A stretch of 64,000 bases of DNA from contig NZ_VKDD01000005.1 in NCBI RefSeq assembly GCF_007097525.1, positions 62,001 through 126,000 on the forward strand, in the 5' to 3' direction. Shown here one piece after another: positions 36,283-45,368 of this stretch. Under the pieces are notes generated by a model, which was given only the letters and a program-made list of their open reading frames with translations, had not been told where the DNA came from and did not search any database. The translations under genes were made by a program, and so were the position numbers. The stretch comes from Thalassomonas sp. M1454. Lineage in GTDB: Bacteria > Pseudomonadota > Gammaproteobacteria > Enterobacterales > Alteromonadaceae. Each line of letters starts with the position of its first letter. The stretch's first letter is position 1.

Positions 36283-38547
36283 CTACTTAGCAACGACTTG
36301 GTTGTTCTCAAGTACAGCCGTATGCGGGCCACTAACTCGAAGTTCAACAACACTTACATCTTGACTAAGCTTGTTATTTTGGATGCTTGTTTTTGGCTGA
36401 CCCACCGTATGTTCTACTACAATTTGAGCTGACTCAGCTAAGGTATTGTCTGCAACATTAGTCACTTGTACACCGTGTAAATAAAGGCTAGATTTCGACT
36501 TATTACGCTTACCATTACCTACATTAGTTACCTTATTGTTAGTCATATTAAGGTGTGGACCGAAGGTACTTTCATCGCTACCACCTCGGTACAATTTAAC
36601 TAAAGCTCCTTCTACATCTTTAAAAGTGTTTTTTGATAAAGTAACGTATTCAGCGTTATAAATCCCTAAATCTTCTAACTCTCTATCAAGGCGAAGAATA
36701 TCGCCGGTGATATTATCAAAGCTGTTATTGCTTAACGTTATTTCATCAGCAAATGCACCATTACCGGATACAAAGAAATGGAACGAGTGGTTAATATCTA
36801 AATTTTTAATTTCAGAGTTTTGCACAACTAAACGATAATTAGCTGTCATGCCCCACTTTTTAGTACGAATTAACGTATTGCCAGAAGAGTCAGGGCTATT
36901 TTTACCACTAATCACTAATCCGTCTAAGCTTAAGCTGCCACCATCAGCAATTTCAAACATAGCGCCACGTTCAAATGATAACTGTGCAGTTTTTGACTTA
37001 TCGGCTTTAATCGTTAATGTTTTATCAATCACGATTACTTTGCGTTCATCATAGTCACCAGGTGCAAGAACTAATACATCACCATCTTCAGCTAATTGCA
37101 CTGCATTAAATAAGGCATCACCTTGTGGCTTAATCTTAATAGTTGCACCGCTAGCGAAATCAGTTTGACCAGCAGTTTTAGGGTACCAAGAAGGTCCGGT
37201 TTCTGATTTAGTAATTGGAGAAATTGATCTATCTACACCAATGTTTTTACCTACAGGATATAACAAGCCATTTTCTGCTCGCTCTATTTTGATAGCTTCG
37301 ACTTTAAAGCCAGATTTTAATTCAGATAATGGCTTGCTATTGGTTACGTTATTATTAAAGGCAATGCCCGAGATATCATCAAACAGAGTAAAAGGTTGCT
37401 TAGCGCTTTCATTAAACACAAAGTTTTGTGCAAATTTACTATTTAATGGTGCAGCAGAGCGTTCGGCATCACTACCTGCAGCTAATTGGATATGGTCAAC
37501 ATTAATCATTGAGTTGTCTTCAATTAGTGCGTTTTCAACCTGGTGGTAACGATTAATTGGAGAGTTAGGTACGCCGTTCATCACGGTAAAACCACTACCA
37601 AAACGGTAACCCGTTAAGCCTTCCATATAGTTATTACGGATGATTTGATCTTTGTTAATAACACGAATACCGCCAGTATGATCCACACCATTACCAAAGA
37701 AAACATTGTTTTCAATAACGTTACCATTACCATGGCGAAGCGTTAATGTGCCGCGTGATTCAAAAAACACATTATTTCGTAATTGGTTTTTACCTGACTT
37801 TACCGAGATAATTTCAACTTCGCCGTTACATCGGTCAAAGTAATTATTTTCAACTACAGTAAATGAGTCAGTTAACGAGTGATGGCTAGTACCAATACGT
37901 AAGGTTTCACCACCATTTGAACCAAAGATAGGACGAGGCCCAAAGTAGTTATGATCGATTTTGTGGTGGTTCTGCTGACTATTTTTACTATTTAAACGTA
38001 CTGCAACCGTTACGCCTTTATTTCTTTTACCTGCTAAGTAGTTATTATCAAAACGGTTATATTGACCGTAAATACCTACCCAGTAATCAGACTCTTGCTT
38101 ATCCGGATTAGAATAATCTTCAATTACAGTTTCAGTTACTCTTGAATGGTAAGCATATTCCGTTTTGTTTTCTCGAAAGGCAATAACCTCACTACTTGGG
38201 GTATAACCATTTTTAAATACTAAACCAGAAACAACTAAATACTCTCCCGCCAAACGTAAGTTTGATAGGCCAGATAAAATTACTTCTCCTTTAGTTTCTG
38301 CTGTTAATGTAATTGGTTGCTCTTTTGAGCCTTTACCAGTAAATAAAATTTCAAAGTCTTGCCATGTACCATTAGCCAATTTTATTGTATCGCCAGGAGA
38401 TAAGTTCTTAACTGTATCTTTGAATGCTTCAGGCGTTTTTACTAAAAATTCTGCAGCATAGGTTGTAAAACTTAATAAAGAAATTGCGATTACGCTGAAT
38501 GATTTTTGGAAAGTTTTTTTGATCAAACTAGGTTTACTGATAACCAT
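36283..38547 (-). CDS. PL6 alginate lyase, two-domain type
   Basis: The 754-residue protein has a Sec signal (cleavage near 31, TYA/AEF) and a right-handed beta-helix with the chondroitinase B-like catalytic pair Lys250 (EIISVKSGKN) and Arg271 (LTLRHGNGN). A second beta-helix domain occupies ~430-754, as in AlyGC-like PL6 enzymes. It cuts alginate, often G-rich, in the periplasm or at the outer membrane. It leads the PL6-PL17-kdgF-MFS unit. Confidence 0.93.
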   Translation of the reverse strand: MVISKPSLIKKTFQKSFSVIAISLLSFTTYAAEFLVKTPEAFKDTVKNLSPGDTIKLANGTWQDFEILFTGKGSKEQPITLTAETKGEVILSGLSNLRLAGEYLVVSGLVFKNGYTPSSEVIAFRENKTEYAYHSRVTETVIEDYSNPDKQESDYWVGIYGQYNRFDNNYLAGKRNKGVTVAVRLNSKNSQQNHHKIDHNYFGPRPIFGSNGGETLRIGTSHHSLTDSFTVVENNYFDRCNGEVEIISVKSGKNQLRNNVFFESRGTLTLRHGNGNVIENNVFFGNGVDHTGGIRVINKDQIIRNNYMEGLTGYRFGSGFTVMNGVPNSPINRYHQVENALIEDNSMINVDHIQLAAGSDAERSAAPLNSKFAQNFVFNESAKQPFTLFDDISGIAFNNNVTNSKPLSELKSGFKVEAIKIERAENGLLYPVGKNIGVDRSISPITKSETGPSWYPKTAGQTDFASGATIKIKPQGDALFNAVQLAEDGDVLVLAPGDYDERKVIVIDKTLTIKADKSKTAQLSFERGAMFEIADGGSLSLDGLVISGKNSPDSSGNTLIRTKKWGMTANYRLVVQNSEIKNLDINHSFHFFVSGNGAFADEITLSNNSFDNITGDILRLDRELEDLGIYNAEYVTLSKNTFKDVEGALVKLYRGGSDESTFGPHLNMTNNKVTNVGNGKRNKSKSSLYLHGVQVTNVADNTLAESAQIVVEHTVGQPKTSIQNNKLSQDVSVVELRVSGPHTAVLENNQVVAK

Positions 38548-38576
38548 GACTTACTCTTCTAAACTGTTGATAAATT

Positions 38577-38612
38577 TAAGGCTTTCTCTACTCCTTGTAA
38601 TAGAAAGCCTTA
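38577..38612. other. Intercistronic hairpin between DEH reductase and PL6 genes
   Basis: An 11-bp perfect stem (TAAGGCTTTCT / AGAAAGCCTTA) with a 14-base loop; the tail on the minus strand is weakly T-rich. It may separate the reductase transcript from the lyase unit. Confidence 0.55.
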
Positions 38613-38688
38613 TAATGCTGATTTACATTTACTAGTTATTTGTTGTATCTAATAGGCTTTATCAGCCTTGATACACATTAACTATTAA

Positions 38689-39573
38689 CTACTTCTCTAA
38701 TAGAGTATTGAAGTAATCAAAAATTACAGGTACGTCATTTTGACCAAGACCAGCATCAACTGCCGCTTGTAAGTTAGCAGATGTACCTTGAGCAATTAAT
38801 GATTCTGAACCTAGGTCTTTAACCATTTGATTAAAGTAACCAAGATCTTTGTTAGCATTAGCAACAGAGAAACCTAATTTTTCATCACCATCTACCGCGT
38901 AGAATTTACAAAATTGCATAAACGGAGAGTTAGAAGGACCTGCAGACATAATGTCAAATAACTGCTGACCATCAACACCTGCAGCTTTTGCAACAGCAAA
39001 CGCTTGTGACATTGCCGTAACAGTTGTCATACCAATAAAGTTATTGATTAACTTAGTTGTGTGACCTGCGCCAAGTGCGCCAAGGTGGAAAACATTCTCG
39101 CCTTGCTCGTCAAGAACTGGCTTAACTTTGTTAAACGTATCAATATCACCAGCAGCCATGATGTTTAATAAACCATCTTTAGCATGCGCAGGAGTACGAC
39201 CTAAAGGAGCGTCAATCATGCCACAACCTTTAGCAGCAAGATCAGCACCTATCTTACGAGTAGATGCAGGGATAGAAGTACCGAAATCAATTAATGTTTT
39301 ACCTGCACTCATACCAGCTAAAATGCCATCTTCAGCGTACACTACCGACTCAACAACGTTTGAAGTTGTAAGAGCAAGCATTACGATGTCACTTTTTTCA
39401 GCTAACTCTTTACCAGAAGACACTTCTGTCGCATTACCACGAGCAATAACTTTAGCAACAGCATCTTTATTAAGATCCATTACATTTACTTGAAAACCAC
39501 GTTTTTGTAGGTTTTCAACCATATTTCCGCCCATAAGGCCAAGACCGATAAAACCAATAGTTGGCTTTGACAT
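38689..39573 (-). CDS. Beta-hydroxyacid dehydrogenase-family reductase, probable DEH reductase
   Basis: The 294-residue protein has an N-terminal Rossmann motif (GFIGLGLMGGNM), a substrate motif (DAPLGRTPAHAKDG) and catalytic Lys174 (HTTKLINNFI), as in 3-hydroxyisobutyrate dehydrogenases and tartronate semialdehyde reductases. In alginate loci such proteins reduce DEH to KDG with NAD(P)H, the step between KdgF and KdgK. No other reductase is in the locus, which supports that role. It is the first gene of the minus-strand series, downstream of the phased ACCA array. Cofactor preference is not certain from sequence. Confidence 0.82.
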   Translation of the reverse strand: MSKPTIGFIGLGLMGGNMVENLQKRGFQVNVMDLNKDAVAKVIARGNATEVSSGKELAEKSDIVMLALTTSNVVESVVYAEDGILAGMSAGKTLIDFGTSIPASTRKIGADLAAKGCGMIDAPLGRTPAHAKDGLLNIMAAGDIDTFNKVKPVLDEQGENVFHLGALGAGHTTKLINNFIGMTTVTAMSQAFAVAKAAGVDGQQLFDIMSAGPSNSPFMQFCKFYAVDGDEKLGFSVANANKDLGYFNQMVKDLGSESLIAQGTSANLQAAVDAGLGQNDVPVIFDYFNTLLEK

Positions 39574-40605
39574 AATTAACTCCTAATTATTTTGTTTTTT
39601 GTTTTTTGTGTATCAGAGGGAGAAATTTATCCACCTCATAGGCCCATGCACTATTGAATTACTTAAAGTAGTAAAGCCGCCTAGGGTATAAATAGTTGTC
39701 TAATGTATTCCAACTAATATGGTGTATTCATTTACTGGAACATCCCAATTAAATTGGTGACCTGTATTACCTATTTTAGAGAAACAAGAATTCGATTCTT
39801 GTGCGCTAATATATGCAAGACATAATGGTTACATGACTTATCATTCAAATCACATAGTAACCAATTCATAAAACGCTTGTCAACCAATTTGTCAACCAAT
39901 CACCTGACCAACAAATCAACCATTGTATAAAGAGCAACCAATAGGTATGTAAACCATAAAAAACAAAAATAATGACTTGATTTTCATTTGAAAAGTGAGT
40001 GCCTAATTTACACCTAAGTTTGCCATAATAGTGAACGCTAATATTCACAATACAATATCTAATTAGGCTTATGAGTACGATTTATACAATAACTAGAGTG
40101 AATCTAACTTGCCTTCAATCTAGTTAGAATTATAAAATCAAATATAAAATGGATTTACAATATTCTACTGGGTAATAAAATAAAACAGGATTTAGCATCC
40201 CTATTCGATTAAGCACATCCGTTTAAATTTAATTTATCGAATAATAGGCACATCAAAGCGCCTACACTAGCTATTTAGAAATCCACTCTAAGAAAATACA
40301 TCAAAATATAATCACTACGACCACCACCTTGGTCATAACAAGATAAGAAAACACAATTACCAATTTAGCAGCTAAAAAATTGACAAGTAATTTAATCCCC
40401 CTGCATTTTGGCATGACATATTTATTGGGTGTTTTAACGTTCGGTTCGAAGAATATTAATAAAATTCACAAAATGCCTAAAAATGATTATTCTTAAGAGG
40501 TCATATAAAATAAGTTGATTTAAGTAAATAGTACAAATTAAGTTTTTCTAATGTAATCTAGGCGAAGGTTTACAGTGGTGAAATCTTAAATAGCTATGCC
40601 TATAA
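39574..40605. other. One-kilobase gap: control region of the DEH reductase gene
   Basis: No credible gene lies here; a 60-codon minus-strand frame at 39866-40048 is built from the repeats themselves. Visible structures are CCAATT-A-AATTGG (39745-39757), the 19-bp inverted repeat ACAAGAATTCGATTCTTGT (39784-39802) and the phased ACCA array (39860-39956). From 40050 to 40605 I see only AT-rich sequence. Confidence 0.7.
39860..39956. promoter_or_regulatory. Phased ACCA half-site array, candidate alginate regulator binding region
   Basis: ACCA occurs at 39860, 39883, 39895, 39907, 39919, 39937 and 39953. Four successive copies (39883-39919) are exactly 12 bases apart. The unit TTGTCAACCAAT is repeated exactly in tandem (39877-39900) and then decays. 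ACCA is the right half of the TGGT-N2-ACCA sites near the receptor gene. Confidence 0.5.
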
Positions 40606-41079
40606 TTAAATATCAACTTTTCTGATTAAAAAATAGCTTGGCCAAATTTCTTTCACTTGTCTATCCCAGTTAGGCTCTACCTTTTCTTCAGAGGTTAGTA
40701 ACAACCAAAACTTAGCCCACTTTTGTACATTCTTACCTGATTTACTAAGTTTTAACGGTAAAAATCGACGTTCATAGCGACGACCTTCATATTCAACAAT
40801 AGCTTGGTTTTTTACATTCTTGTATAAAGCATCTAACGCAGTTGTGATTAACTCAACTTCGGATATTGCTAGTATGCCCTGCCTTTTTAAACAGGCTAAT
40901 ATCTCAGCTTTCTTTATTGATACCTGCATATACGCATCAATGTGGGGAGTGTAAACAGTTCCAGTTAAGCCATAAATAGAAGCAAGCTCCCTGTCTGCGA
41001 GTTTCTTTAAAGGGATAAGTTCTTCGTTGATAGCGATAAGCTCTGTGAGCTTGTGCAATGCATTATTTGGTTTAGGCAA
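40606..41079 (-). CDS. Conserved hypothetical protein inside the alginate locus
   Basis: The 157-residue soluble, basic protein starts at TTG with GGA eight bases upstream (no alternative Met before residue ~51). It has no signal peptide or recognised domain. The C-terminal third (YEGRRYERRFLPLKLSKSGKNVQKWAKFWLL) is rich in Arg, Lys and Trp, which could suit nucleic-acid or anionic-ligand binding, but this is speculation. It lies between the DEH reductase control region and the receptor terminator, with long gaps on both sides, so it may have been inserted. Confidence 0.5.
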   Translation of the reverse strand: MPKPNNALHKLTELIAINEELIPLKKLADRELASIYGLTGTVYTPHIDAYMQVSIKKAEILACLKRQGILAISEVELITTALDALYKNVKNQAIVEYEGRRYERRFLPLKLSKSGKNVQKWAKFWLLLTSEEKVEPNWDRQVKEIWPSYFLIRKVDI

Positions 41080-41254
41080 AAGTATTCCTATTGGGTAAGA
41101 GTAAAAAATATTCCTTCTGATAAAAAAAGGGTTAATTTAATGATGATATAAATCCATTTAAAGGCAAAGCCTAATAAATAAGAGCTCGAGCAGAGTGCAT
41201 TTTAGTTTATGTCATATCCTTATGTAAAAGCTATGCTGGCACTTAATCTTGCCC

Positions 41255-41293
41255 TTTTTTATAAAAAAGGCCAGAAGCTTTCGCCCCTGGCCT
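41255..41293 (-). terminator. Terminator of the TonB receptor gene
   Basis: AGGCCAG pairs with CTGGCCT across a 12-base loop and, on the minus strand, is followed by a run of six T. It lies 44 bases beyond the stop codon. Confidence 0.75.
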
Positions 41294-41336
41294 AAAATAA
41301 ATAATTTAACCTAGATAAATACGTTAAATTAAACAG

Positions 41337-44288
41337 TTAGAATTTGTAGCTTGCACCAACTGTGATTCGACGATCAGGTAAGCCTACGAAACAAAGTAAT
41401 GCATTGTTCGATACACAGTATTGATCAACACTTTCTTCTGTTAAGTTTACACCTTCAACACCAATGTTAAAGTTTTCGTTAACATCATAGCTAACACTTG
41501 CATTTAACTGGCCTCTGTCGTCAGTAACAACAGGGAAACTAAGTGTACTTGAACCACTTGTATTCGCGCCACCAGCAAAATCGTTAGTGCGGAACGCTTC
41601 ACGCCATGTATAACGCATACGTGCTGTTAAACCGTATTTTTCGTAGTAAAGCGTAAAGTTATACGCATTTTCTGAAAAGTCTAGTAAACCGCGGTCAATA
41701 CAAAGTTCGCCAAGAACCTCTTCACCACGACCAGAAGTACAATCTTCTACAGAACCTCCAGAGAAGTCTTGAATTGTGTAGTTCGCAATAACACCAAAGC
41801 CTGATGCCCAGCCTAACTGCTCTTCAAAGTCAGATAAACCGTATTGGAATGCAAATTCAAAACCAGTAACTTCAGTTGTATCAGGGTCGTTACCAGGCAT
41901 AGTTTGGTCAACACACATACCAGTAATATTAGGGTCACCTAACTGGTTTGCTTCAGCGATTGGATTCCAAAAACCACCATCTTCACAAACTGGGCCCATT
42001 TGATCACGCTCTAAACCACCTGTTGTTGTATCTGATGGGTAAAGTTGTGCACCTTCAAAGTCTGTACCAAAGATATTAGTACGTTCTTTCTTAAAGTAAC
42101 CAACACTTGCTACCGCTGCTTCTGCAAAATACCACTCAACAGAGATATCTAATGAATCTACTTCTTCCGGCTCAAGACCAGGGTTACCTAAGTCTACTGC
42201 AGCATTTTCACTAGTATCTAGAGAGTAACCAACGGCTAATTGGTCAAAATCAGGACGTCTAATATCGGTACCGTAGCCAAGACGTACAAGTACGTCGTCT
42301 GCAGCATCAATAACAAGGTTGAAACGAGGTAATACGAAGTCGTAGCTACCAGTAGTAGAACCTTTAACACCATCTTGGAAACCAGTTGATGTAACATCAG
42401 TTTCAAGGTAGCGCACACCTAAGTTACCACGGATAAAGTCGTTGTACTCAAAGTTAACTTGTGCATAAAGAGCAGTAGTTTCTTCTTCAACTTTACGATA
42501 ACCTTGATCATTTTCGGCTATATCAGCAACCTTAGCATCTGGATTATGAGCCAATGTTGCTGATTTTAATGTATTCCAAACCCCCATTGCATCATCAAAC
42601 GACTTATCAGGGTCAACTAATAAAAAGTTTTTGATAAATAAACTTCTATCATCACCATCACTGTAATTTGACGGACCTTTAACAAGTAAATCAGCAAATG
42701 CAGTACCTGGCGCACTATCTACCATTTTACTGTAGCCACCAATTTTACCACTAACATCTCTAAATTCATGTGATGATTCATTGTAACGTGCACCCCAGTC
42801 AACTGATGTAACTAATGGTACTTCATCTAAGAAGTAGCTAAAGTCTACACGAATCGCGTCTTCAGAGTTTTCTGTTGTATCGTCACCAAAATCAACTTGG
42901 TCAAGAACAACGTTAGCTGGATCTAATAATTGATCAACAGTAGGTGCGTATTGATTTTCAAAATCAATACCAAATGCTAATGAGTTGCCAGATAAGTCAT
43001 AGATAAATGGAACACAGTTATCGTTACTTGAACCATCTTGTGGACAGTTAGGGTTAATAAAGTTAACTGTTGTATTTAATGTCGGGCTACTAGAATCTGA
43101 TTGAGACGTAGAAACTTCAGCACTAATAAAAAGGTTATCACCTTGCCATTCACCGCCCAATACGAATACTTCAGTATCAGTAACACGAGAGCCGGTCTCA
43201 GTTGTAAAACGTAGGTTTGGATCATCGTCATCTTGAGCTAAATCTGGAGATAAGCGACCTGCTACTGCAGCTTGATAGGTTGGTAAACCATAGCCGTAGT
43301 TAACGTCTTCAAATTTTGTTGGCGTGCTTGTTGGATAGTTTTTCAATGCACTTACGCCAGATGCCTGTAGACGGTATTGATCACGGCTTCTTTCTTGGTC
43401 GTTAATAATAACATCGGCATAAAGTTTCATGTTGTCATTTGGCGCCCACTCAAACGTGGTTGCTAAATTAACAGTTTCATAATCGTCATTTTCTTGTTCT
43501 TGAACTAAGAACTGAATACCTTGATACCCGGCATCTGTTAAGTTATCACGGTCAGCTCGAGGACGGAATGACACAGCTTCTTGTTCTGTGTAACTACCAC
43601 TCATCACAAAACCAACTTTACCAAAGTCAGTATCCCAGTTATCACCGTATGCACCGGAAAGTCTTGGTGAAGCATCTTCATCACTTAGGCTACTATCTTC
43701 CATTTGTACACGAACAGAACCTAATGTTTCCGATAATTCAAGAGGACGAATAGTACGTAAGTTAACAGTACCACCTACTGAACCTTCAATGGTTTTTGCT
43801 TCTGAAGCTTTAGTTACTTCAACACCAGCTATAATTGCTGGGTTAATATCTTCAAAACTAATACCGTTACGGCCAGCGCCAGCGCCAACTGTTGATACAC
43901 CGTTAATTTCAACACGGTTTGCGTTAGTACCACGAATTTGTACACCAGTACCTACACCAGCTGTTCTTGTTATTTGAACACCTGTGATGTTCTCTAAAAC
44001 TTCTGCTAAGTTTTGGTCAGGAAGTTTACCAATATCGTGAGCTTGAATCACTTCAACGATGTTAGCGCTATCGCGTTTTTCCATAAGAGCGCCGGTAAGA
44101 GAGCTGCGTATACCTGTAACTTCAATTACTTCGACTTCTTCTTCGGCAGCTGCTGTTGCTGTTTCAGCTTCTTCAGCAGCTAAAGCTGATGCCGATAACA
44201 TTGCAGTTAACGCAGCACCAAATAAAGTTAAATTTTTGTTCGTGTTTTTATTAGAACTAAAAACAGAACTAATTTTGTTAAGTTTCAT
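41337..44288 (-). CDS. Large TonB-dependent receptor, probable alginate-oligomer importer
   Basis: The 983-residue protein has a signal peptide (hydrophobic ~20-37, ASALA/AEE), a TonB-box-like segment (VEVIEVTGIRSSL), a plug domain (ANIVEVIQAHDIGKLPDQNLAEVLENITGVQITR, GTVNLRTIRPLE) and a ~750-residue barrel ending in the aromatic YKF. This N-terminal wording is typical of carbohydrate receptors of Alteromonadales (the TonB-dependent receptor family with a PDQNxAE motif). Location in the locus points to alginate oligomers. No SusD partner is present, as expected for gammaproteobacteria. A TGGT-N2-ACCA palindrome lies 164 bases upstream. Confidence 0.88.
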   Translation of the reverse strand: MKLNKISSVFSSNKNTNKNLTLFGAALTAMLSASALAAEEAETATAAAEEEVEVIEVTGIRSSLTGALMEKRDSANIVEVIQAHDIGKLPDQNLAEVLENITGVQITRTAGVGTGVQIRGTNANRVEINGVSTVGAGAGRNGISFEDINPAIIAGVEVTKASEAKTIEGSVGGTVNLRTIRPLELSETLGSVRVQMEDSSLSDEDASPRLSGAYGDNWDTDFGKVGFVMSGSYTEQEAVSFRPRADRDNLTDAGYQGIQFLVQEQENDDYETVNLATTFEWAPNDNMKLYADVIINDQERSRDQYRLQASGVSALKNYPTSTPTKFEDVNYGYGLPTYQAAVAGRLSPDLAQDDDDPNLRFTTETGSRVTDTEVFVLGGEWQGDNLFISAEVSTSQSDSSSPTLNTTVNFINPNCPQDGSSNDNCVPFIYDLSGNSLAFGIDFENQYAPTVDQLLDPANVVLDQVDFGDDTTENSEDAIRVDFSYFLDEVPLVTSVDWGARYNESSHEFRDVSGKIGGYSKMVDSAPGTAFADLLVKGPSNYSDGDDRSLFIKNFLLVDPDKSFDDAMGVWNTLKSATLAHNPDAKVADIAENDQGYRKVEEETTALYAQVNFEYNDFIRGNLGVRYLETDVTSTGFQDGVKGSTTGSYDFVLPRFNLVIDAADDVLVRLGYGTDIRRPDFDQLAVGYSLDTSENAAVDLGNPGLEPEEVDSLDISVEWYFAEAAVASVGYFKKERTNIFGTDFEGAQLYPSDTTTGGLERDQMGPVCEDGGFWNPIAEANQLGDPNITGMCVDQTMPGNDPDTTEVTGFEFAFQYGLSDFEEQLGWASGFGVIANYTIQDFSGGSVEDCTSGRGEEVLGELCIDRGLLDFSENAYNFTLYYEKYGLTARMRYTWREAFRTNDFAGGANTSGSSTLSFPVVTDDRGQLNASVSYDVNENFNIGVEGVNLTEESVDQYCVSNNALLCFVGLPDRRITVGASYKF

Positions 44289-44451
44289 TTTATTTCCCCG
44301 TAAGACTGAATATTTACTCTGAATAAATTTCAGTTTTTATTTTTTAAGTCGTCATTCTATTTGAAATATTAATGTAAAAACCAATATGTCAAGACAATTT
44401 ATAATACATCACAGAGAGATTTACAACCAATACGTTAACAAAAAGACAACA

Positions 44452-44465
44452 ATTGGTTAACCAAT
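44452..44465. promoter_or_regulatory. GntR/FadR-type operator ATTGGTTAACCAAT
   Basis: A perfect 14-bp palindrome of the TGGT-N2-ACCA shape used by FadR-subfamily GntR proteins (for example PdhR-like sites), 164 bases upstream of the receptor ATG. A further ACCA lies 12 bases on (44472). Confidence 0.6.
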
Positions 44466-44655
44466 CAAGTTACCAAGAAAAAATAAGTAGCCACAAGCCT
44501 TTATATAAAAGGGCTGTAAGAGATTAAAGAGTTTTTATTAAATATTTAACTATATTATAACAAGATGTTTATAATTATTTGCGGCAAGATTTTTGCTATT
44601 GGTAAACAGAATTCACGCTCTAACAGTTAAAAAGCGCTCTTAAAATAAAGACATT

Positions 44656-44665
44656 TGGTAGACCA
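44656..44665. promoter_or_regulatory. Second TGGT-N2-ACCA palindrome
   Basis: TGGTAGACCA lies midway in the receptor-gntR gap and matches the palindrome at 44452 in its TGGT and ACCA halves. A weaker version (TTGGCTGACC) follows about 20 bases on. Confidence 0.45.
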
Positions 44666-44763
44666 TTTTTTTAAAAATTGGCTGACCTAAAGATGAGTGT
44701 ATAGCTACATTGGTAACTGTAGCGGACTAGCATGTGTTTTTTAACTTTATTAAGGCTAATTAA

Positions 44764-45043
44764 ATCGTCGCCTTCATCAATTTCATCGCCATCATCATTG
44801 TGTCAGGTAATGTTTTTTATGTAGATGAAAACACATCGGGTTTAACAGGTATAGATGATGGCGTGTATAGCAAGTAACCCAAATGAACATGGATACCTTA
44901 TCTATATTTATCTCTAATAAAGATAAGTGGAGAATTAAATTGAAAATCACCAGCGCGAAGTTTTTGTTAGCTGCCCAGGTAAAAATTACGTTAACTTTAT
45001 AATTATGAGCGATGAAGGTATTTGGAATTTTTTTAAGTTATAA
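44764..45043 (+). pseudogene. Decayed coding-like sequence
   Basis: Frame 1 from 44764 reads NFIAIIIVSGNVFYVDENTS and continues to a stop at 44877. A neighbouring frame picks up with NPNEHGYLIYIYL (44879-44920). A third stretch in that frame (44942-45043) reads REVFVSCPGKNYVNFIIMSD. The wording is protein-like but broken by stops and a frameshift, as in a dead gene. The family was not recognised. Confidence 0.3.
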
Positions 45044-45368
45044 ATAAACATAAAAGCTAATCTCAATACACTAATACACTTTAGCGTGGTAGAGCGGTTA
45101 GGACTTTTTCATCATTAATTATTCACCAAGACAAGTCCAAATACCTTACCAATAACAATCCCTCCCATCAGAGCTTACACTAATAAATACAAAAACCTGA
45201 TAAAAACATTATTACCAATTAGATTAATGATCAAACAATGTCAATTACCAATTTGACACCTTTAGATTCTTTACTATAGAATGTAAATCTTAGGTGTTGA
45301 AAATCATTGATTTTATCGATAATTACATTAGCACTTATCTGTATTATTTGTTTTTAAGGATTTTTTGG

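Larger units (their letters stand above)
44289..45368. other. Divergent control region between receptor and gntR genes
   Basis: This 1.08-kb gap contains the two TGGT-N2-ACCA palindromes, further ACCA half-sites (44380, 44426, 44472, 45214, 45247) and a stretch of decayed coding-like sequence (44764-45043). No intact gene is present. Confidence 0.7.

Noticed and set aside
39784-39802. A tRNA T-arm-like hairpin (GAATTCGATTC)
   Set aside because: The stem and loop do not fit T-arm geometry, and no acceptor, D or anticodon arms are around it.
39866-40048. 60-codon minus-strand frame in the gap upstream of the DEH reductase gene
   Set aside because: It is composed of the repeated ACCAA units and low-complexity AT sequence, with no ribosome site and no recognisable protein pattern.
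45294-45368. Longer N terminus of the GntR regulator from a GTG at 45294
   Set aside because: The extra residues are hydrophobic and foreign to the family; the ATG at 45369 has a well-spaced AAGGA.
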